The notes: generated by a model not told the origin, from the letters alone. A stretch of 35,386 bases of DNA from Candidatus Amesbacteria bacterium GW2011_GWC1_47_15 (GCA_001001375.1 LCNU01000004.1:1-35386), one strand, 5' to 3'; counted from the first letter of the stretch, positions 22,396-29,769 are shown. Made by a program: numbers and translations.

Positions 22396-22938
22396 ATGCC
22401 ATTAGAGAAAGGTGTACCTCCATACACGGAAGCGGGAAGCAGGCACGAAAGGGTGGCCACTGAAAGAGAGAAGCAATATGGGAGGGTCACTGAAATTTCA
22501 AAATCGTATTTTCAGCTTGCTTGCAAGAGAAATACTTTTTTGGCAGACTTCCAACTGAACGAAAGAGTTCTGGTTGAAGTGTTAGTCTGGACCAAAGACA
22601 AGGTTCAAAAATATTTAATGCCAACTGCGGACAGAAAGGATGAGTGTAAGACTCTGGCATTGGCACCGGATGGGACAGTTTATGATTTGACGATATATTT
22701 ACAATTGATTAGTGAACCAGACAAGGAAGGGGAGAGGTTTCCTTTGGTAAAAGCGGCAAGGAAGGCTTCCCTGATAACAGAAGACTCCGTTTATTGTGAT
22801 TTACATGCTGATGAGCCAACACCCGGAGATCCTATTACTGCGCGTACAATAGAAATTGGAACCGGTAACAAAAGCGGATACTTAAAGAAGTTTGCGGATA
22901 AATTGGAAGCACAAATGAAACCATTTAAACAGAAGTAA
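22396..22938 (+). CDS. hypothetical protein, 180 aa, paralogue of the gene at 23350
   Basis: The start is set at the ATG 7 nt after the -10 box. The frame is open further upstream, but that part is the promoter itself. There are no membrane segments. The central region YLMPTADRKDECKTLALAPDGTVYDLTIYLQL then SEPDKEGERFPLV aligns with FIMPVMSMMDDANDLAAAPDGTVYQMEKDLGL and SEPDKHKKTYPLL in the protein at 23350, so APDGTVY and SEPDK mark a small family. A C-terminal amphipathic helix (LKKFADKLEAQMKPFKQK) is also shared. Function is unknown. It is co-regulated with the two following genes through the repeated promoter. Confidence 0.65.
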   Translation: MPLEKGVPPYTEAGSRHERVATEREKQYGRVTEISKSYFQLACKRNTFLADFQLNERVLVEVLVWTKDKVQKYLMPTADRKDECKTLALAPDGTVYDLTIYLQLISEPDKEGERFPLVKAARKASLITEDSVYCDLHADEPTPGDPITARTIEIGTGNKSGYLKKFADKLEAQMKPFKQK

Positions 22939-22988
22939 AGTAAATTTGGATTTATTAAAGGATGGTATATCAGGAAAAACAGATGAAG

Positions 22989-23017
22989 TTGACCTATAGT
23001 GGGGGAGGAGGTAAAAT
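22989..23017 (+). promoter_or_regulatory. shared-type leaderless promoter B
   Basis: TTGACC (22989-22994), 17-bp spacer TATAGTGGGGGAGGAGG, TAAAAT (23012-23017), 7 nt, ATG 23025. Confidence 0.85.
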
Positions 23018-23024
23018 TCCGGCT

Positions 23025-23291
23025 ATGGCAGGAAATTTTGAAAGATGCACGGGGTGCCCATTGGTACGTGAAGGACATATATGTGAGATACTGGCCAAAG
23101 CTGTTGAACTATCCGGCATTAATGATACGGGAGTAAAACAGGTAAAGTTTGAATGTCCAAAACTTATAGAACTCCCACATAGCCGGGACCTTTTTGACTA
23201 TGGAGTAATAACCATTACAAAAAAAGGGGCAACCTACGGAGAGTGGGGACAGGCGGCTGATGAATTGGGGAAAGCGTTTTTCGGAGGATAG
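23025..23291 (+). CDS. hypothetical small protein, 88 aa, Cys-containing
   Basis: It starts with MAGNFERCTGCPLVREGHICEIL, where CxxC followed by C and a further Cys at KFECPKL could form a small metal-binding site. It contains YGVITITKKGATYGEWGQAADELGKAF. No family is recognised and it is not clearly related to its two neighbours apart from the promoter. The start is set by the promoter, 7 nt from -10 box to ATG. Confidence 0.6.
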   Translation: MAGNFERCTGCPLVREGHICEILAKAVELSGINDTGVKQVKFECPKLIELPHSRDLFDYGVITITKKGATYGEWGQAADELGKAFFGG

Positions 23292-23312
23292 GAGATATTT
23301 TTGAAATTTTTG

Positions 23313-23341
23313 TTGACCTATAGTGGAAGGGGGAGTAAAAT
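23313..23341 (+). promoter_or_regulatory. shared-type leaderless promoter C
   Basis: TTGACC (23313-23318), 17-bp spacer TATAGTGGAAGGGGGAG, TAAAAT (23336-23341), 8 nt, ATG 23350. Confidence 0.85.
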
Positions 23342-23349
23342 TCCCGAAT

Positions 23350-23925
23350 ATGAGTCCGCTGGAGGCAGATGTTAAAGCGTATCAAAAAGGTTTGAGTCCC
23401 TGGGATAGGGAACAGGAAGCACGCAGAGGGCAGATGTCCAGGATTACCGGGTTAACAGAGGAATATACACACAGGATGGAAAAAAGAACTCCCGGTGCCA
23501 AGGGTTATTATCCGAGTCTGGTAGGGGAGATTTTATTTGTCCGTGAATACCACCAAGACGAAATAAGGGAATTTATCATGCCGGTGATGTCTATGATGGA
23601 TGATGCCAATGACCTGGCAGCGGCTCCGGACGGCACTGTATATCAAATGGAAAAAGATCTGGGATTATTCTTTACCTTGCGGCTGAAGAGCGAGCCGGAC
23701 AAACATAAGAAGACGTACCCGCTATTGAATAGGGTTAGTGAGAAACTGTTTTCCCATAATCATAAAGACCTGCTGCCGATACATGCACAACCATTAGAGT
23801 ATCCTTCACCCACCGCTACGTCTCCGGTCGTTGTCATCTTGAGCACTGTAAGTGAATTTTTACCGGCCGACGATTTGAAGGGGATAGCTGATAAACTAGA
23901 GCAGCAGCTGGAAGTGGCCAGGTAA
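23350..23925 (+). CDS. hypothetical protein, 191 aa, paralogue of the gene at 22396
   Basis: It shares with the 22396 product the blocks IMPVMSMMDDANDLAAAPDGTVYQ and LKSEPDKHKKTYPLL and a C-terminal helix (DDLKGIADKLEQQLEVAR). The N-terminal ~60 residues are helical and charged (WDREQEARRGQMSRITGLTEEYTHRMEKR). No membrane segment or signal peptide is seen. It is the third gene under the TTGACCTATAGTGG promoter type. Function is unknown. The next promoter follows 25 bp after the stop. Confidence 0.65.
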   Translation: MSPLEADVKAYQKGLSPWDREQEARRGQMSRITGLTEEYTHRMEKRTPGAKGYYPSLVGEILFVREYHQDEIREFIMPVMSMMDDANDLAAAPDGTVYQMEKDLGLFFTLRLKSEPDKHKKTYPLLNRVSEKLFSHNHKDLLPIHAQPLEYPSPTATSPVVVILSTVSEFLPADDLKGIADKLEQQLEVAR

Positions 23926-23949
23926 GGAAAAATTTAATAATTTTTGTTA

Positions 23950-23978
23950 TTGACAGGGATATTTATCTTTGTTACTAT
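23950..23978 (+). promoter_or_regulatory. promoter of the 54-aa gene
   Basis: TTGACA (23950-23955), 17-bp spacer, TACTAT (23973-23978): a strong sigma70 match. The ATG follows 18 nt after the -10 box. Confidence 0.65.
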
Positions 23979-23996
23979 TGTGGGTTCCCTAAGTAT

Positions 23997-24161
23997 ATGG
24001 ATAAAGATAATAAACAAAAAACCGAACCACAAGAAGCAAGCCTTAAAAAAGAGGCAGGGGTACCCACCTGGCTTGAAGGTCATAAACCTCAAGAAATTAA
24101 AAATTCAGAACTAAGGAAACTTTGGTTCGGTGAGGGCGGAAACGTAGAAAGCCGGGGATAA
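23997..24161 (+). CDS. hypothetical small hydrophilic protein, 54 aa
   Basis: The frame from ATG 23997 to TAA 24161 reads MDKDNKQKTEPQEASLKKEA, then GVPTWLEGHKPQEIKNSELRKLWFGEGG. It is highly charged, with a Trp-containing middle, and has its own strong promoter. It converges with the DUF5665-like gene, ending 2 bp from it. No family is recognised. The coding call rests on the promoter, composition and tight fit between neighbours. Confidence 0.5.
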   Translation: MDKDNKQKTEPQEASLKKEAGVPTWLEGHKPQEIKNSELRKLWFGEGGNVESRG

Positions 24162-24163
24162 TT

Positions 24164-24388
24164 TCAGCGAAGGTAGGGATTTCTTTTTATCAGTTCGGCT
24201 TGAGTTGTTTCCACCACACTGGCGATCCAGGCACCGATGAGAGGCAGGCCGCCCATAGCCTGAAGTGCGGTCACTAATACCGACGAGATAATGACAAACC
24301 CAATTGTGACTCCAAACGACCAGCCCAGGCCGCGGACAAACCCATCTTTGATTTTATGAAACCAGGATTCCGGTTTGGGGCCGTCCAT
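24164..24388 (-). CDS. DUF5665-like small membrane protein
   Basis: 74 aa. An amphipathic N-terminus (WFHKIKDGFVRGLGWSFG) leads to a long hydrophobic segment (VTIGFVIISSVLVTALQAMGG), then LPLIGAWIASVVETTQ. This matches the pattern of DUF5665 proteins (one helix plus an LPxIGxxIAxxV segment), whose function is unknown. It is divergent from the 82-aa coiled-coil gene (38 bp between starts). Confidence 0.65.
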   Translation of the reverse strand: MDGPKPESWFHKIKDGFVRGLGWSFGVTIGFVIISSVLVTALQAMGGLPLIGAWIASVVETTQAELIKRNPYLR

Positions 24389-24425
24389 TAAATCATTGTA
24401 ACCTCAATGGGGTACAATTGGGAAT

Positions 24426-24674
24426 ATGGACAAGAGTAAACTTACCAGGCTGAAAGATCTGGAAGCGAAACTGGCCAAATACAAGCCGATCTATCTTGAA
24501 AAAAAGCGGGTATTCCGGGGGGTGAGCCATGAAAACGCGCTGGCGGAACTGCGGTATACACAATTTATGGTCTATAAGGATCTGGTGGAAGGATTGGAGA
24601 AAGAGATACGAGCTGTCAAGGCGTCGGAGAAATCCGGGGGCGGAGGGATGAAGGTAGGACCAGGATCCCGGTAG
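24426..24674 (+). CDS. hypothetical coiled-coil protein, 82 aa
   Basis: Almost entirely helical and charged, with heptad-like spacing (KLTRLKDLEAKLAKYKPIYLEKKRVF and YKDLVEGLEKEIRAVKASEK), then a Gly-rich tail. The ATG lies 7 nt after TACAAT (24413-24418), so the mRNA is predicted to be leaderless. The last 59 bp overlap the 3' end of the convergent Pro-rich gene. No family is recognised. Confidence 0.6.
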   Translation: MDKSKLTRLKDLEAKLAKYKPIYLEKKRVFRGVSHENALAELRYTQFMVYKDLVEGLEKEIRAVKASEKSGGGGMKVGPGSR

Positions 24675-24858
24675 GTGAAGCGGGGGTATTTGTAGGTTCA
24701 AAAACAGGAGAAGGGGGCGGAGAAGTGGGAGACAGAGGAATATATACTGGCACGTAAACGGGGGAGGGAGAGTAATTTTTTTCATACCACAAAAGTCCGG
24801 TGAACAGGAGCAAGGCCATGGAGCACAGAATCAATGTTCTGGAAGGAGAGAGAAACAT
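24616..24858 (-). CDS. small anchored Pro/Ser/Thr-rich protein, 80 aa
   Basis: The ATG at 24858 is chosen because it lies 25 bp after the methyltransferase stop and gives a clean N-terminal anchor (TLILCSMALLLFTGLLWY). The rest is a Pro/Ser/Thr-rich extracytoplasmic tail with repeated SPxP and PxSP patterns. It is probably the second gene behind the methyltransferase. It overlaps the convergent coiled-coil gene. The assignment is moderate because Pro-rich low-complexity frames can arise by chance on GC-skewed strands. Confidence 0.45.
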   Translation of the reverse strand: MFLSPSRTLILCSMALLLFTGLLWYEKNYSPSPVYVPVYIPLSPTSPPPSPVFEPTNTPASPTGILVLPSSLRPRISPTP

Positions 24859-24883
24859 AGTAAATTTAACGAAATTATAAACC

Positions 24884-25501
24884 TTAAGTTTTTTTAAGCA
24901 CGAGGAAACCGGGGTGACGGGTTGATAAAGGGTTATCCGGGGAGAGATATCTGGATTCAAATCCGGCTTTTTGGGAGAGCAGAGTAAGATTTTTAACTGA
25001 GGGTAAAGGATAAGGATGGCTGAGATAGATCCAAAGTGGTAACTCGATGGTAAAAACAGGCCATATGAAAAAACCGCCAGGCATAAGAATCCGATGAATC
25101 TGATTCAGGAATCGGGCCGGGTTTTTTATATAACGATTGCCCCACAGAATCGTAACAGCGTTAAAAGTATCTGATTTAACGGGAAAGGGATTATTAAAAT
25201 CCAGGCGATGTTTATGGATACGGGAATGGGTTGGAATGGCCTTTAGCATTTGCAGATCGTGATCCGTAGCCCATACTTCGTACCCCTGGCCTGCCAATAC
25301 CGTACTCAGAATTCCGGTTCCGGCCGCCAGTTCCAGAACTGAAGACTTGGGCTTTACCAGGGGTTTTAAATGTTTTACCACTTCTGATGCTAATTGCCGG
25401 CGTCCGTTGCGGAGTACATATCGATGGTACTTTTGAGGATTTAAATAGTGGCGACTGAAAGCGGTATTTAAGAATGTGGGGAAATTTTGAGGTGCTACCA
25501 T
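24884..25501 (-). CDS. class I SAM-dependent methyltransferase
   Basis: 205 aa. SAM-binding motif I is SVLELAAGTGILSTVLAGQG, the acidic motif II VWATDHDLQML, then LDFNNPFPVKSDTFNAVTILWGNRYIKNPARFLNQIHRILMPGGFFIW (motifs III to V), typical of Methyltransf_11-type enzymes. The N-terminal HYLNPQKYHRYVLRNGRRQLASEVVKHL is the usual lid helix. The substrate is not indicated. It has a probable downstream partner at 24858 on the same strand. Confidence 0.85.
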   Translation of the reverse strand: MVAPQNFPTFLNTAFSRHYLNPQKYHRYVLRNGRRQLASEVVKHLKPLVKPKSSVLELAAGTGILSTVLAGQGYEVWATDHDLQMLKAIPTHSRIHKHRLDFNNPFPVKSDTFNAVTILWGNRYIKNPARFLNQIHRILMPGGFFIWPVFTIELPLWIYLSHPYPLPSVKNLTLLSQKAGFESRYLSPDNPLSTRHPGFLVLKKT

Positions 25502-25660
25502 TTGCTTATTTCTTAGTGCGAGTGAAGAAAGGAAAATTGCACTGACCTAAACCGGTGGGCGGACGTGGAATATCAAAAGCCTTACGGCTTTCTCTATCCC
25601 TCGCTGTGCTCGTGATCGAAACACGAGCCTCATTCTTATAACGAAAGTATTTACGTTAGT
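25502..25660. other. intergenic stretch with two hairpins
   Basis: No gene is visible. AAAGCC-TTAC-GGCTTT (near 25577) and GCTCGTG-ATCGAAA-CACGAGC (near 25608) are perfect short hairpins. Read on the minus strand they lie downstream of tRNA-Ile, and the first is followed by TTTTGATATT, so it could be a weak terminator for the tRNA. Confidence 0.5.
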
Positions 25661-25662
25661 AG

Positions 25663-25734
25663 TGGGCACTGATGGAGTCGAACCATCCGCCTCTTTCTTA
25701 TCAGGAAAGCGTTCTACCGATGAACTAAGTGCCC
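25663..25734 (-). tRNA. tRNA-Ile (GAU)
   Basis: On the minus strand the acceptor GGGCACT pairs with AGTGCCC, the D-arm is TTAGTTCATCGGTAGA, the anticodon stem-loop is CTTTC-CTGATAA-GAAAG (anticodon GAU) and the T-arm is GATGG-TTCGACT-CCATC. About 72 nt; CCA is not encoded. In canonical rRNA operons this tRNA sits next to tRNA-Ala in the 16S-23S spacer. Here it is alone on the opposite strand. Confidence 0.93.
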
Positions 25735-25740
25735 AATAGT

Positions 25741-25804
25741 CAGTGCGATATCGGAAAAGCGTCCCGCCTGACGGCGGGCAGGTCTACCGCTGAACCAGCG
25801 GCCC
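25741..25804 (-). pseudogene. broken tRNA-like fragment interrupted by a CCTGCC-type palindrome
   Basis: On the minus strand GGGCCGCTGGTTCAGCGGTA is an acceptor strand plus D-arm like a tRNA 5' half. It is followed by the hairpin CCTGCCCGCCGTCAGGCGGG (plus-strand 25763-25782), then GACGCTTTTCCGATATCGC, which resembles an anticodon arm but has no matching stem or 3' acceptor half. It ends about 6 bp before tRNA-Ile on the same strand. It is read as a decayed tRNA with a palindromic element inserted. Confidence 0.5.
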
Positions 25805-25873
25805 GATTTGGGATAAATTATACCTTAAATACATACAATTAGGGGATAGAGTGGGGTATAATTCAAGGTTGGT

Positions 25874-26860
25874 ATGAAAAAATTTCTGAGTCGCAGGAAT
25901 ATTGTTTTGCTTGTAATTATCGCCCTTTTAGGCGGTTTGTTCCTGTGGAACAGAAACCGGGTAAAAAACGGCATCGAACAAGTATTAACGGAGGTGAAAA
26001 GGGGAAACATAATCGCCGAGACCAGCTTCCCCGGTAAAATTGAATCTGAAAGGAAAGCTGTACTTAATTTTGCCACTATCGGAAAAGCCGGCTATGTGAA
26101 TGTCAAAGAAGGGGATACAGTGAGCCGGGGGCAGTTACTGGCGGGTTTGGACATCAGAGATTTGGGAGCGGCGGAGACAGCGGCTTATTATAAATACCTG
26201 GCGGCAGATGCCAATGCAAAAAAGATCGAAGACGACTTGAAGGGTAAAGATACAACGGAGACATTCACGGAAAAAAATACCCGGGTAGCCGCACAGACAG
26301 CTCGAGACGCAGCTTACGACGCTTGGCAGACAGCCAGAAGGGCAACCTTCAATGGCAATCTGACAGCCCCGTTTGCAGGGGTGGTAACTGAGATGACTTT
26401 CCAAGCGATAGGGGATACGGTGGGGGTGACCGACGGGGTGACTGTGGTTGACCCCGAAAATTTGTATTTTGAGATAGAGGTGGATGAGGCGGACTTTGCT
26501 CAGATAGAGGTTGGAGAAGGGGTAAAAGTTGTTCTGGACGCATTTCCGGAAGATGAATTTCCCGGATACGTATCACTGATCGGATTTCAGACCAGACTTT
26601 CTTCTTCCGGGGCGACGGTTGTCCCCATTAAGGTTACCCTAGCTGAAGATTCCAGGCTGAGGTTGGGGTTAAACGGAGATGCCATGATCGAATTGGGAAG
26701 GGCAGAAAATACTTTATATTTGCCGTATGAAGCAGTGATAGACGGGGAGGTGACACTCCCGGGCGGGGAAAAGAAAAAGGTAGAGACCGGGTTGGAGACG
26801 GATACGGATATTGAGATAAAGGCGGGGTTGAATGAAGGGGAGAAAGTGGTGGTTAAATAA
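25874..26860 (+). CDS. membrane fusion protein (HlyD/MacA-like) of an ABC exporter
   Basis: 328 aa. It has an N-terminal membrane anchor (NIVLLVIIALLGGLFLW), then the extracytoplasmic adaptor. KRGNIIAETSFPGKIES starts the beta-barrel/lipoyl region, GYVNVKEGDTVSRGQLLAGLD is the first half-lipoyl motif, residues ~95-160 form an alpha-helical hairpin (DANAKKIEDDLKGKDTTETF), NLTAPFAGVVTEM is the second half-lipoyl motif, and a beta-barrel and membrane-proximal domain follow. In double-membrane bacteria such proteins link MacB to TolC. In a CPR cell without a clear outer membrane it more likely serves as an extracytoplasmic adaptor. TATAAT (25857-25862) lies 11 nt before the ATG. It is first in an operon with the ATPase, the HExxH protein and the permease. 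Confidence 0.87.
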   Translation: MKKFLSRRNIVLLVIIALLGGLFLWNRNRVKNGIEQVLTEVKRGNIIAETSFPGKIESERKAVLNFATIGKAGYVNVKEGDTVSRGQLLAGLDIRDLGAAETAAYYKYLAADANAKKIEDDLKGKDTTETFTEKNTRVAAQTARDAAYDAWQTARRATFNGNLTAPFAGVVTEMTFQAIGDTVGVTDGVTVVDPENLYFEIEVDEADFAQIEVGEGVKVVLDAFPEDEFPGYVSLIGFQTRLSSSGATVVPIKVTLAEDSRLRLGLNGDAMIELGRAENTLYLPYEAVIDGEVTLPGGEKKKVETGLETDTDIEIKAGLNEGEKVVVK

Positions 26861-26864
26861 TTAA

Positions 26865-26884
26865 GGGCGATTCATGAATCGCCC
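26865..26884. repeat. perfect palindrome over a false start codon
   Basis: GGGCGATTCATGAATCGCCC is a perfect 20-bp palindrome just after the fusion-protein stop. The ATG in its centre (26874) is in frame with the ABC gene, but it belongs to the palindrome. The next ATG (26895) is the better start. Confidence 0.85.
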
Positions 26885-26894
26885 GTACAAAAAT

Positions 26895-27581
26895 ATGAAT
26901 AAAGCAAATTCCGTAGTCAGGTTTGAAGGAGTCAGCCGGTGGTACGGAGACCCCAACGATGAGGACCGGCTGGTAAGGGCGCTGGATAAAATCAGCTTTG
27001 AGATTGAAAGCGGAGAGTTTGTAGCCATTACCGGACCGTCCGGATCCGGAAAATCCACGCTGCTCCACCTAATAGGTCTTCTGGACCGGCAGAGCGAAGG
27101 GAAAATATTTATCGGCGGAGTGGAAGCCAACAGTCTTTCGGATATTCAGCTGGCAGCACTCCGGAACCAAAAAATCGGATTAGTGTTTCAGCAGTTTAAT
27201 CTGCTGAGAAGAACACCGGCTATCAGAAACGTGGAATTGCCGTTGATATATGCCGGGATTAGCCGGCAGAAACGGTACGAAATGGCAATAAAGGCGTTGA
27301 CCGATGTCGGCCTGGAAAACCGGCTGAACAACAAGCCATCCCAGCTTTCGGGCGGACAACAGCAACGGGTGGCTATTGCGCGTGCGCTAGTTACAAACCC
27401 CGCGCTTTTACTGGCCGATGAACCGACGGGGAATCTGGACAGCAAGTCCGGGGCGAGCATACTGGAGCTATTTGATCAACTGCACAAATCCGGGGTGACC
27501 ATCGTCATGGTATCCCACGACCGGGATATTGCGGCACATGCAAATAGGCAGATCGTTATCCGTGACGGGAGGATTGAATAA
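26895..27581 (+). CDS. ABC transporter ATP-binding protein (MacB/LolD type)
   Basis: 228 aa from ATG 26895; the ATG at 26874 lies inside a palindrome. The ATPase drives the MacB-type permease encoded at 28568. All motifs are intact: Walker [10 protein letters not shown] (residues 47-55), Q-loop VFQQFNLL, signature [15 protein letters not shown], Walker [13 protein letters not shown], and the H-loop VSHD. The length and the [19 protein letters not shown] region after the Q-loop are typical for this subfamily. The stop is separated from the HExxH gene by 1 bp, so they are tightly coupled. Confidence 0.94.
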   Translation: MNKANSVVRFEGVSRWYGDPNDEDRLVRALDKISFEIESGEFVAITGPSGSGKSTLLHLIGLLDRQSEGKIFIGGVEANSLSDIQLAALRNQKIGLVFQQFNLLRRTPAIRNVELPLIYAGISRQKRYEMAIKALTDVGLENRLNNKPSQLSGGQQQRVAIARALVTNPALLLADEPTGNLDSKSGASILELFDQLHKSGVTIVMVSHDRDIAAHANRQIVIRDGRIE

Positions 27582-27582
27582 T

Positions 27583-28581
27583 ATGGAAGAAGGCGGCTAC
27601 GATCGTGAAGGGAGACCAGTGAGAATTGTGAGGATTAAAGGGAATCAGGGAAATCTCCGTGACCTTAAAGTGGGAGAGATCTGGGGAGATGCCTCTACGA
27701 AAAAGGTGTTGAAAAAAGTTGATCAGAAAAGGACACTTGAAGCCCTTTCCAATTACGAAGGCCGTTTGCCTCATGATGAAAAATTTAAAATGATGGTGCA
27801 AAATGCCACATCCAGGGTAAATGAAATCCGGGCTACATTGGGGATGCCCCCGATAAAAATGATGGAAGTGGAATTATTGCCGGATGATGTGATGCAAAGA
27901 GCTGCAGGCACGCCGATTGGGGATTGTAATTATGGATTTGTGAAGATGTTTAGAGGAAAAATATTCACCAGCGAGATGAAAAATTTGCCTGATTTCTTTA
28001 AAGAAGGGGTGTTGATCCATGAAGGGGTACACGAATACGTACAAACATCACCAACGGTTGTGGGGGAGGGGACATTTATTAAAGATGTTGCAATCGTTAA
28101 TCCCGAATTAAATTTTTGGGCGAGGGACTCTGGGGGGAAAAGGCAACGATCTTCTGACCGTTCGATAACTGTCGAGCTTCCCGCCTATTTTTTTGAGGGG
28201 GAGTATCATAGAAAATTCAATGAAAATAAGTTGTCGGCTTTTAATATCCGGGTTGAAGGCGGTGGGGAATGGAGAGTGATCATAAATTCCGGAAATGGTG
28301 TTTTATCTGATTATTTATCGTCAGGCGAAAGCTTGACTAGTGCGGATATCATGGTTCAGTTGGCATATGAAATGCAGAAGGCGGTGCCAAAAATCGGCGG
28401 GGAAGATTTTATTACTGCGTTATTAAGATGCGGTTTTGATCCCAAGTGGCAAAAGCAGGTTTCAAAGGCTGTGAACAATGAATTTGGACATGGTTTTTAT
28501 GGCAGGTTAAAATCCACACCAATAAACGAAAGTTATAAATTATTAGCTGAAGTGCAGGGGAGAATCTATGGACACAATTGA
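27583..28581 (+). CDS. HExxH metalloprotease-like protein inside the MacAB operon
   Basis: 332 aa from ATG 27583. It has LIHEGVHEYVQTSP with the zincin motif H146-E147-x-x-H150. The later block ITVELPAYFFEGEYHRKF, with Glu198, Glu205 and Glu207, could supply the third zinc ligand, as in gluzincin-like enzymes. The N-terminal ~100 residues are charged and helical (NYEGRLPHDEKFKMMVQNATSRVNEIRATLG). No signal peptide or membrane helix is visible, so it probably acts in the cytoplasm. It lies between the ABC ATPase (1 bp gap) and its permease (14-bp overlap), so it should be made with the exporter. A role in maturing an exported peptide is an attractive inference but not shown. The family is otherwise unrecognised. 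Confidence 0.6.
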   Translation: MEEGGYDREGRPVRIVRIKGNQGNLRDLKVGEIWGDASTKKVLKKVDQKRTLEALSNYEGRLPHDEKFKMMVQNATSRVNEIRATLGMPPIKMMEVELLPDDVMQRAAGTPIGDCNYGFVKMFRGKIFTSEMKNLPDFFKEGVLIHEGVHEYVQTSPTVVGEGTFIKDVAIVNPELNFWARDSGGKRQRSSDRSITVELPAYFFEGEYHRKFNENKLSAFNIRVEGGGEWRVIINSGNGVLSDYLSSGESLTSADIMVQLAYEMQKAVPKIGGEDFITALLRCGFDPKWQKQVSKAVNNEFGHGFYGRLKSTPINESYKLLAEVQGRIYGHN

Positions 28582-29767
28582 GATTTTCAGGACAGCGACG
28601 ACGGCGATCCGGACAAACAAAGTCCGGTCCTTTCTGACCACTTTAGGAATAATTATAGGAGTAGCATCCGTGATTTTATTAGTCTCCATCGGCGCAGGAT
28701 TGCAAGGGTATGTGACTCGGGAATTTGAGGCGCTGGGGTCCAACGTGCTGTATATTTCTCCCGGGAGGGTGAGATTTACTGGCGGGCCGCCGCAGAATGT
28801 GGAAGCCAAGTTTGATTTTGACGATGTACGAAACCTGGAAAAACTGGGAGACCCGATAATACAGGCCAGCGGGATGATTTCCCGGGGAGCGACTTTAAAA
28901 TACAAGTCGGAATCTTATTACGGGACTATCGCGGGTGTAGAGGAGTCGTATATCGATATTGCCAACGTGGAACTGGACAAAGGGAGATTTTTTAATAAAA
29001 ATGACGTGGAGAGAAGTAAAAAGGTTGCCGTGCTTGGATTTAAGGTAAACCAGGAACTGTTTGGTGAAAGAGAAGCTGTGGGTAAAGAGATAGACGTGGC
29101 CGGAAATCAGGTAACAGTAATAGGTGTTTTTGCCGAGAAAGGCGGATCCTTCGGGGGAGGCGCCCAGGATGAAAACAGTTATGTGATCATGCCGGTGACG
29201 ACAGCTTCGAAAATGCTGGGGATCGACAAACCTGCGGCAGTGATGGTCAGGACCCGGACGGCGGAAGAAATACCCGTAGCCGCCAGGAAGGTCAAGGATT
29301 ATTTTTACCGGAAGAATCTGACAGATGATGATTTTACAGTGATGGAACCTAAAGAGCTTCTGGAATCGATTAATTCATTATTGAGTGTGGTAACGGGAGC
29401 ATTGTCCGGGATCGCGGCCATTTCACTGGTGGTAGGCGGCATTGGGATCGCCAATATCATGCTGGTATCCGTTACCGAACGGACCAGAGAGATAGGTTTG
29501 CGTAAGGCCGTGGGGGCAACAAAGCTGGATATATTGGTACAGTTTCTGGTGGAATCGGTATTGCTGTCTGTCCTGGGCGGGGGAATGGGAATAGCCATAG
29601 GATGGGGATTTTCCCAGCTTATAGGGCGGTTTATTGAAACCTCCGTTTCTCTTCAGTCCGTGATGATGGCTTTCGGGATCTCTGCTGCTGTCGGGATAGT
29701 ATCCGGACTGGCACCGGCAATCCGCGCCGGAAGCCTGGACCCGATAGAGGCCTTAAGATACGAGTGA
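28568..29767 (+). CDS. MacB-type ABC transporter permease (FtsX domain)
   Basis: 399 aa. The layout is classic MacB: TM1 at the N-terminus (VRSFLTTLGIIIGVASVILLVSIGAGLQ), a large extracytoplasmic MacB_PCD domain (~50-270, GSNVLYISPGR to VMVRTRTAEEI), then three helices of the FtsX domain (GALSGIAAISLVVGGIGIANIML, VQFLVESVLLSVLGGGMGIAIGWG and VMMAFGISAAVGIVSGLAPAIRA). The coupling motif VTERTREIGLRKAVGAT and the ending DPIEALRYE are intact. It exports peptides or other amphipathic substrates using the ATPase at 26895. It overlaps the HExxH gene by 14 bp. Confidence 0.93.
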   Translation: MDTIEIFRTATTAIRTNKVRSFLTTLGIIIGVASVILLVSIGAGLQGYVTREFEALGSNVLYISPGRVRFTGGPPQNVEAKFDFDDVRNLEKLGDPIIQASGMISRGATLKYKSESYYGTIAGVEESYIDIANVELDKGRFFNKNDVERSKKVAVLGFKVNQELFGEREAVGKEIDVAGNQVTVIGVFAEKGGSFGGGAQDENSYVIMPVTTASKMLGIDKPAAVMVRTRTAEEIPVAARKVKDYFYRKNLTDDDFTVMEPKELLESINSLLSVVTGALSGIAAISLVVGGIGIANIMLVSVTERTREIGLRKAVGATKLDILVQFLVESVLLSVLGGGMGIAIGWGFSQLIGRFIETSVSLQSVMMAFGISAAVGIVSGLAPAIRAGSLDPIEALRYE

Positions 29768-29769
29768 GA

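Noticed and set aside
22348..23349. A conserved N-terminal peptide LTYSGGGGKIP in the genes at 22396, 23025 and (as a variant) 23350
   Set aside because: It is the translation of the shared TTGACC-N17-TAAAAT promoter; the -10 box lies 7-8 nt before the internal ATG, which is the real start.
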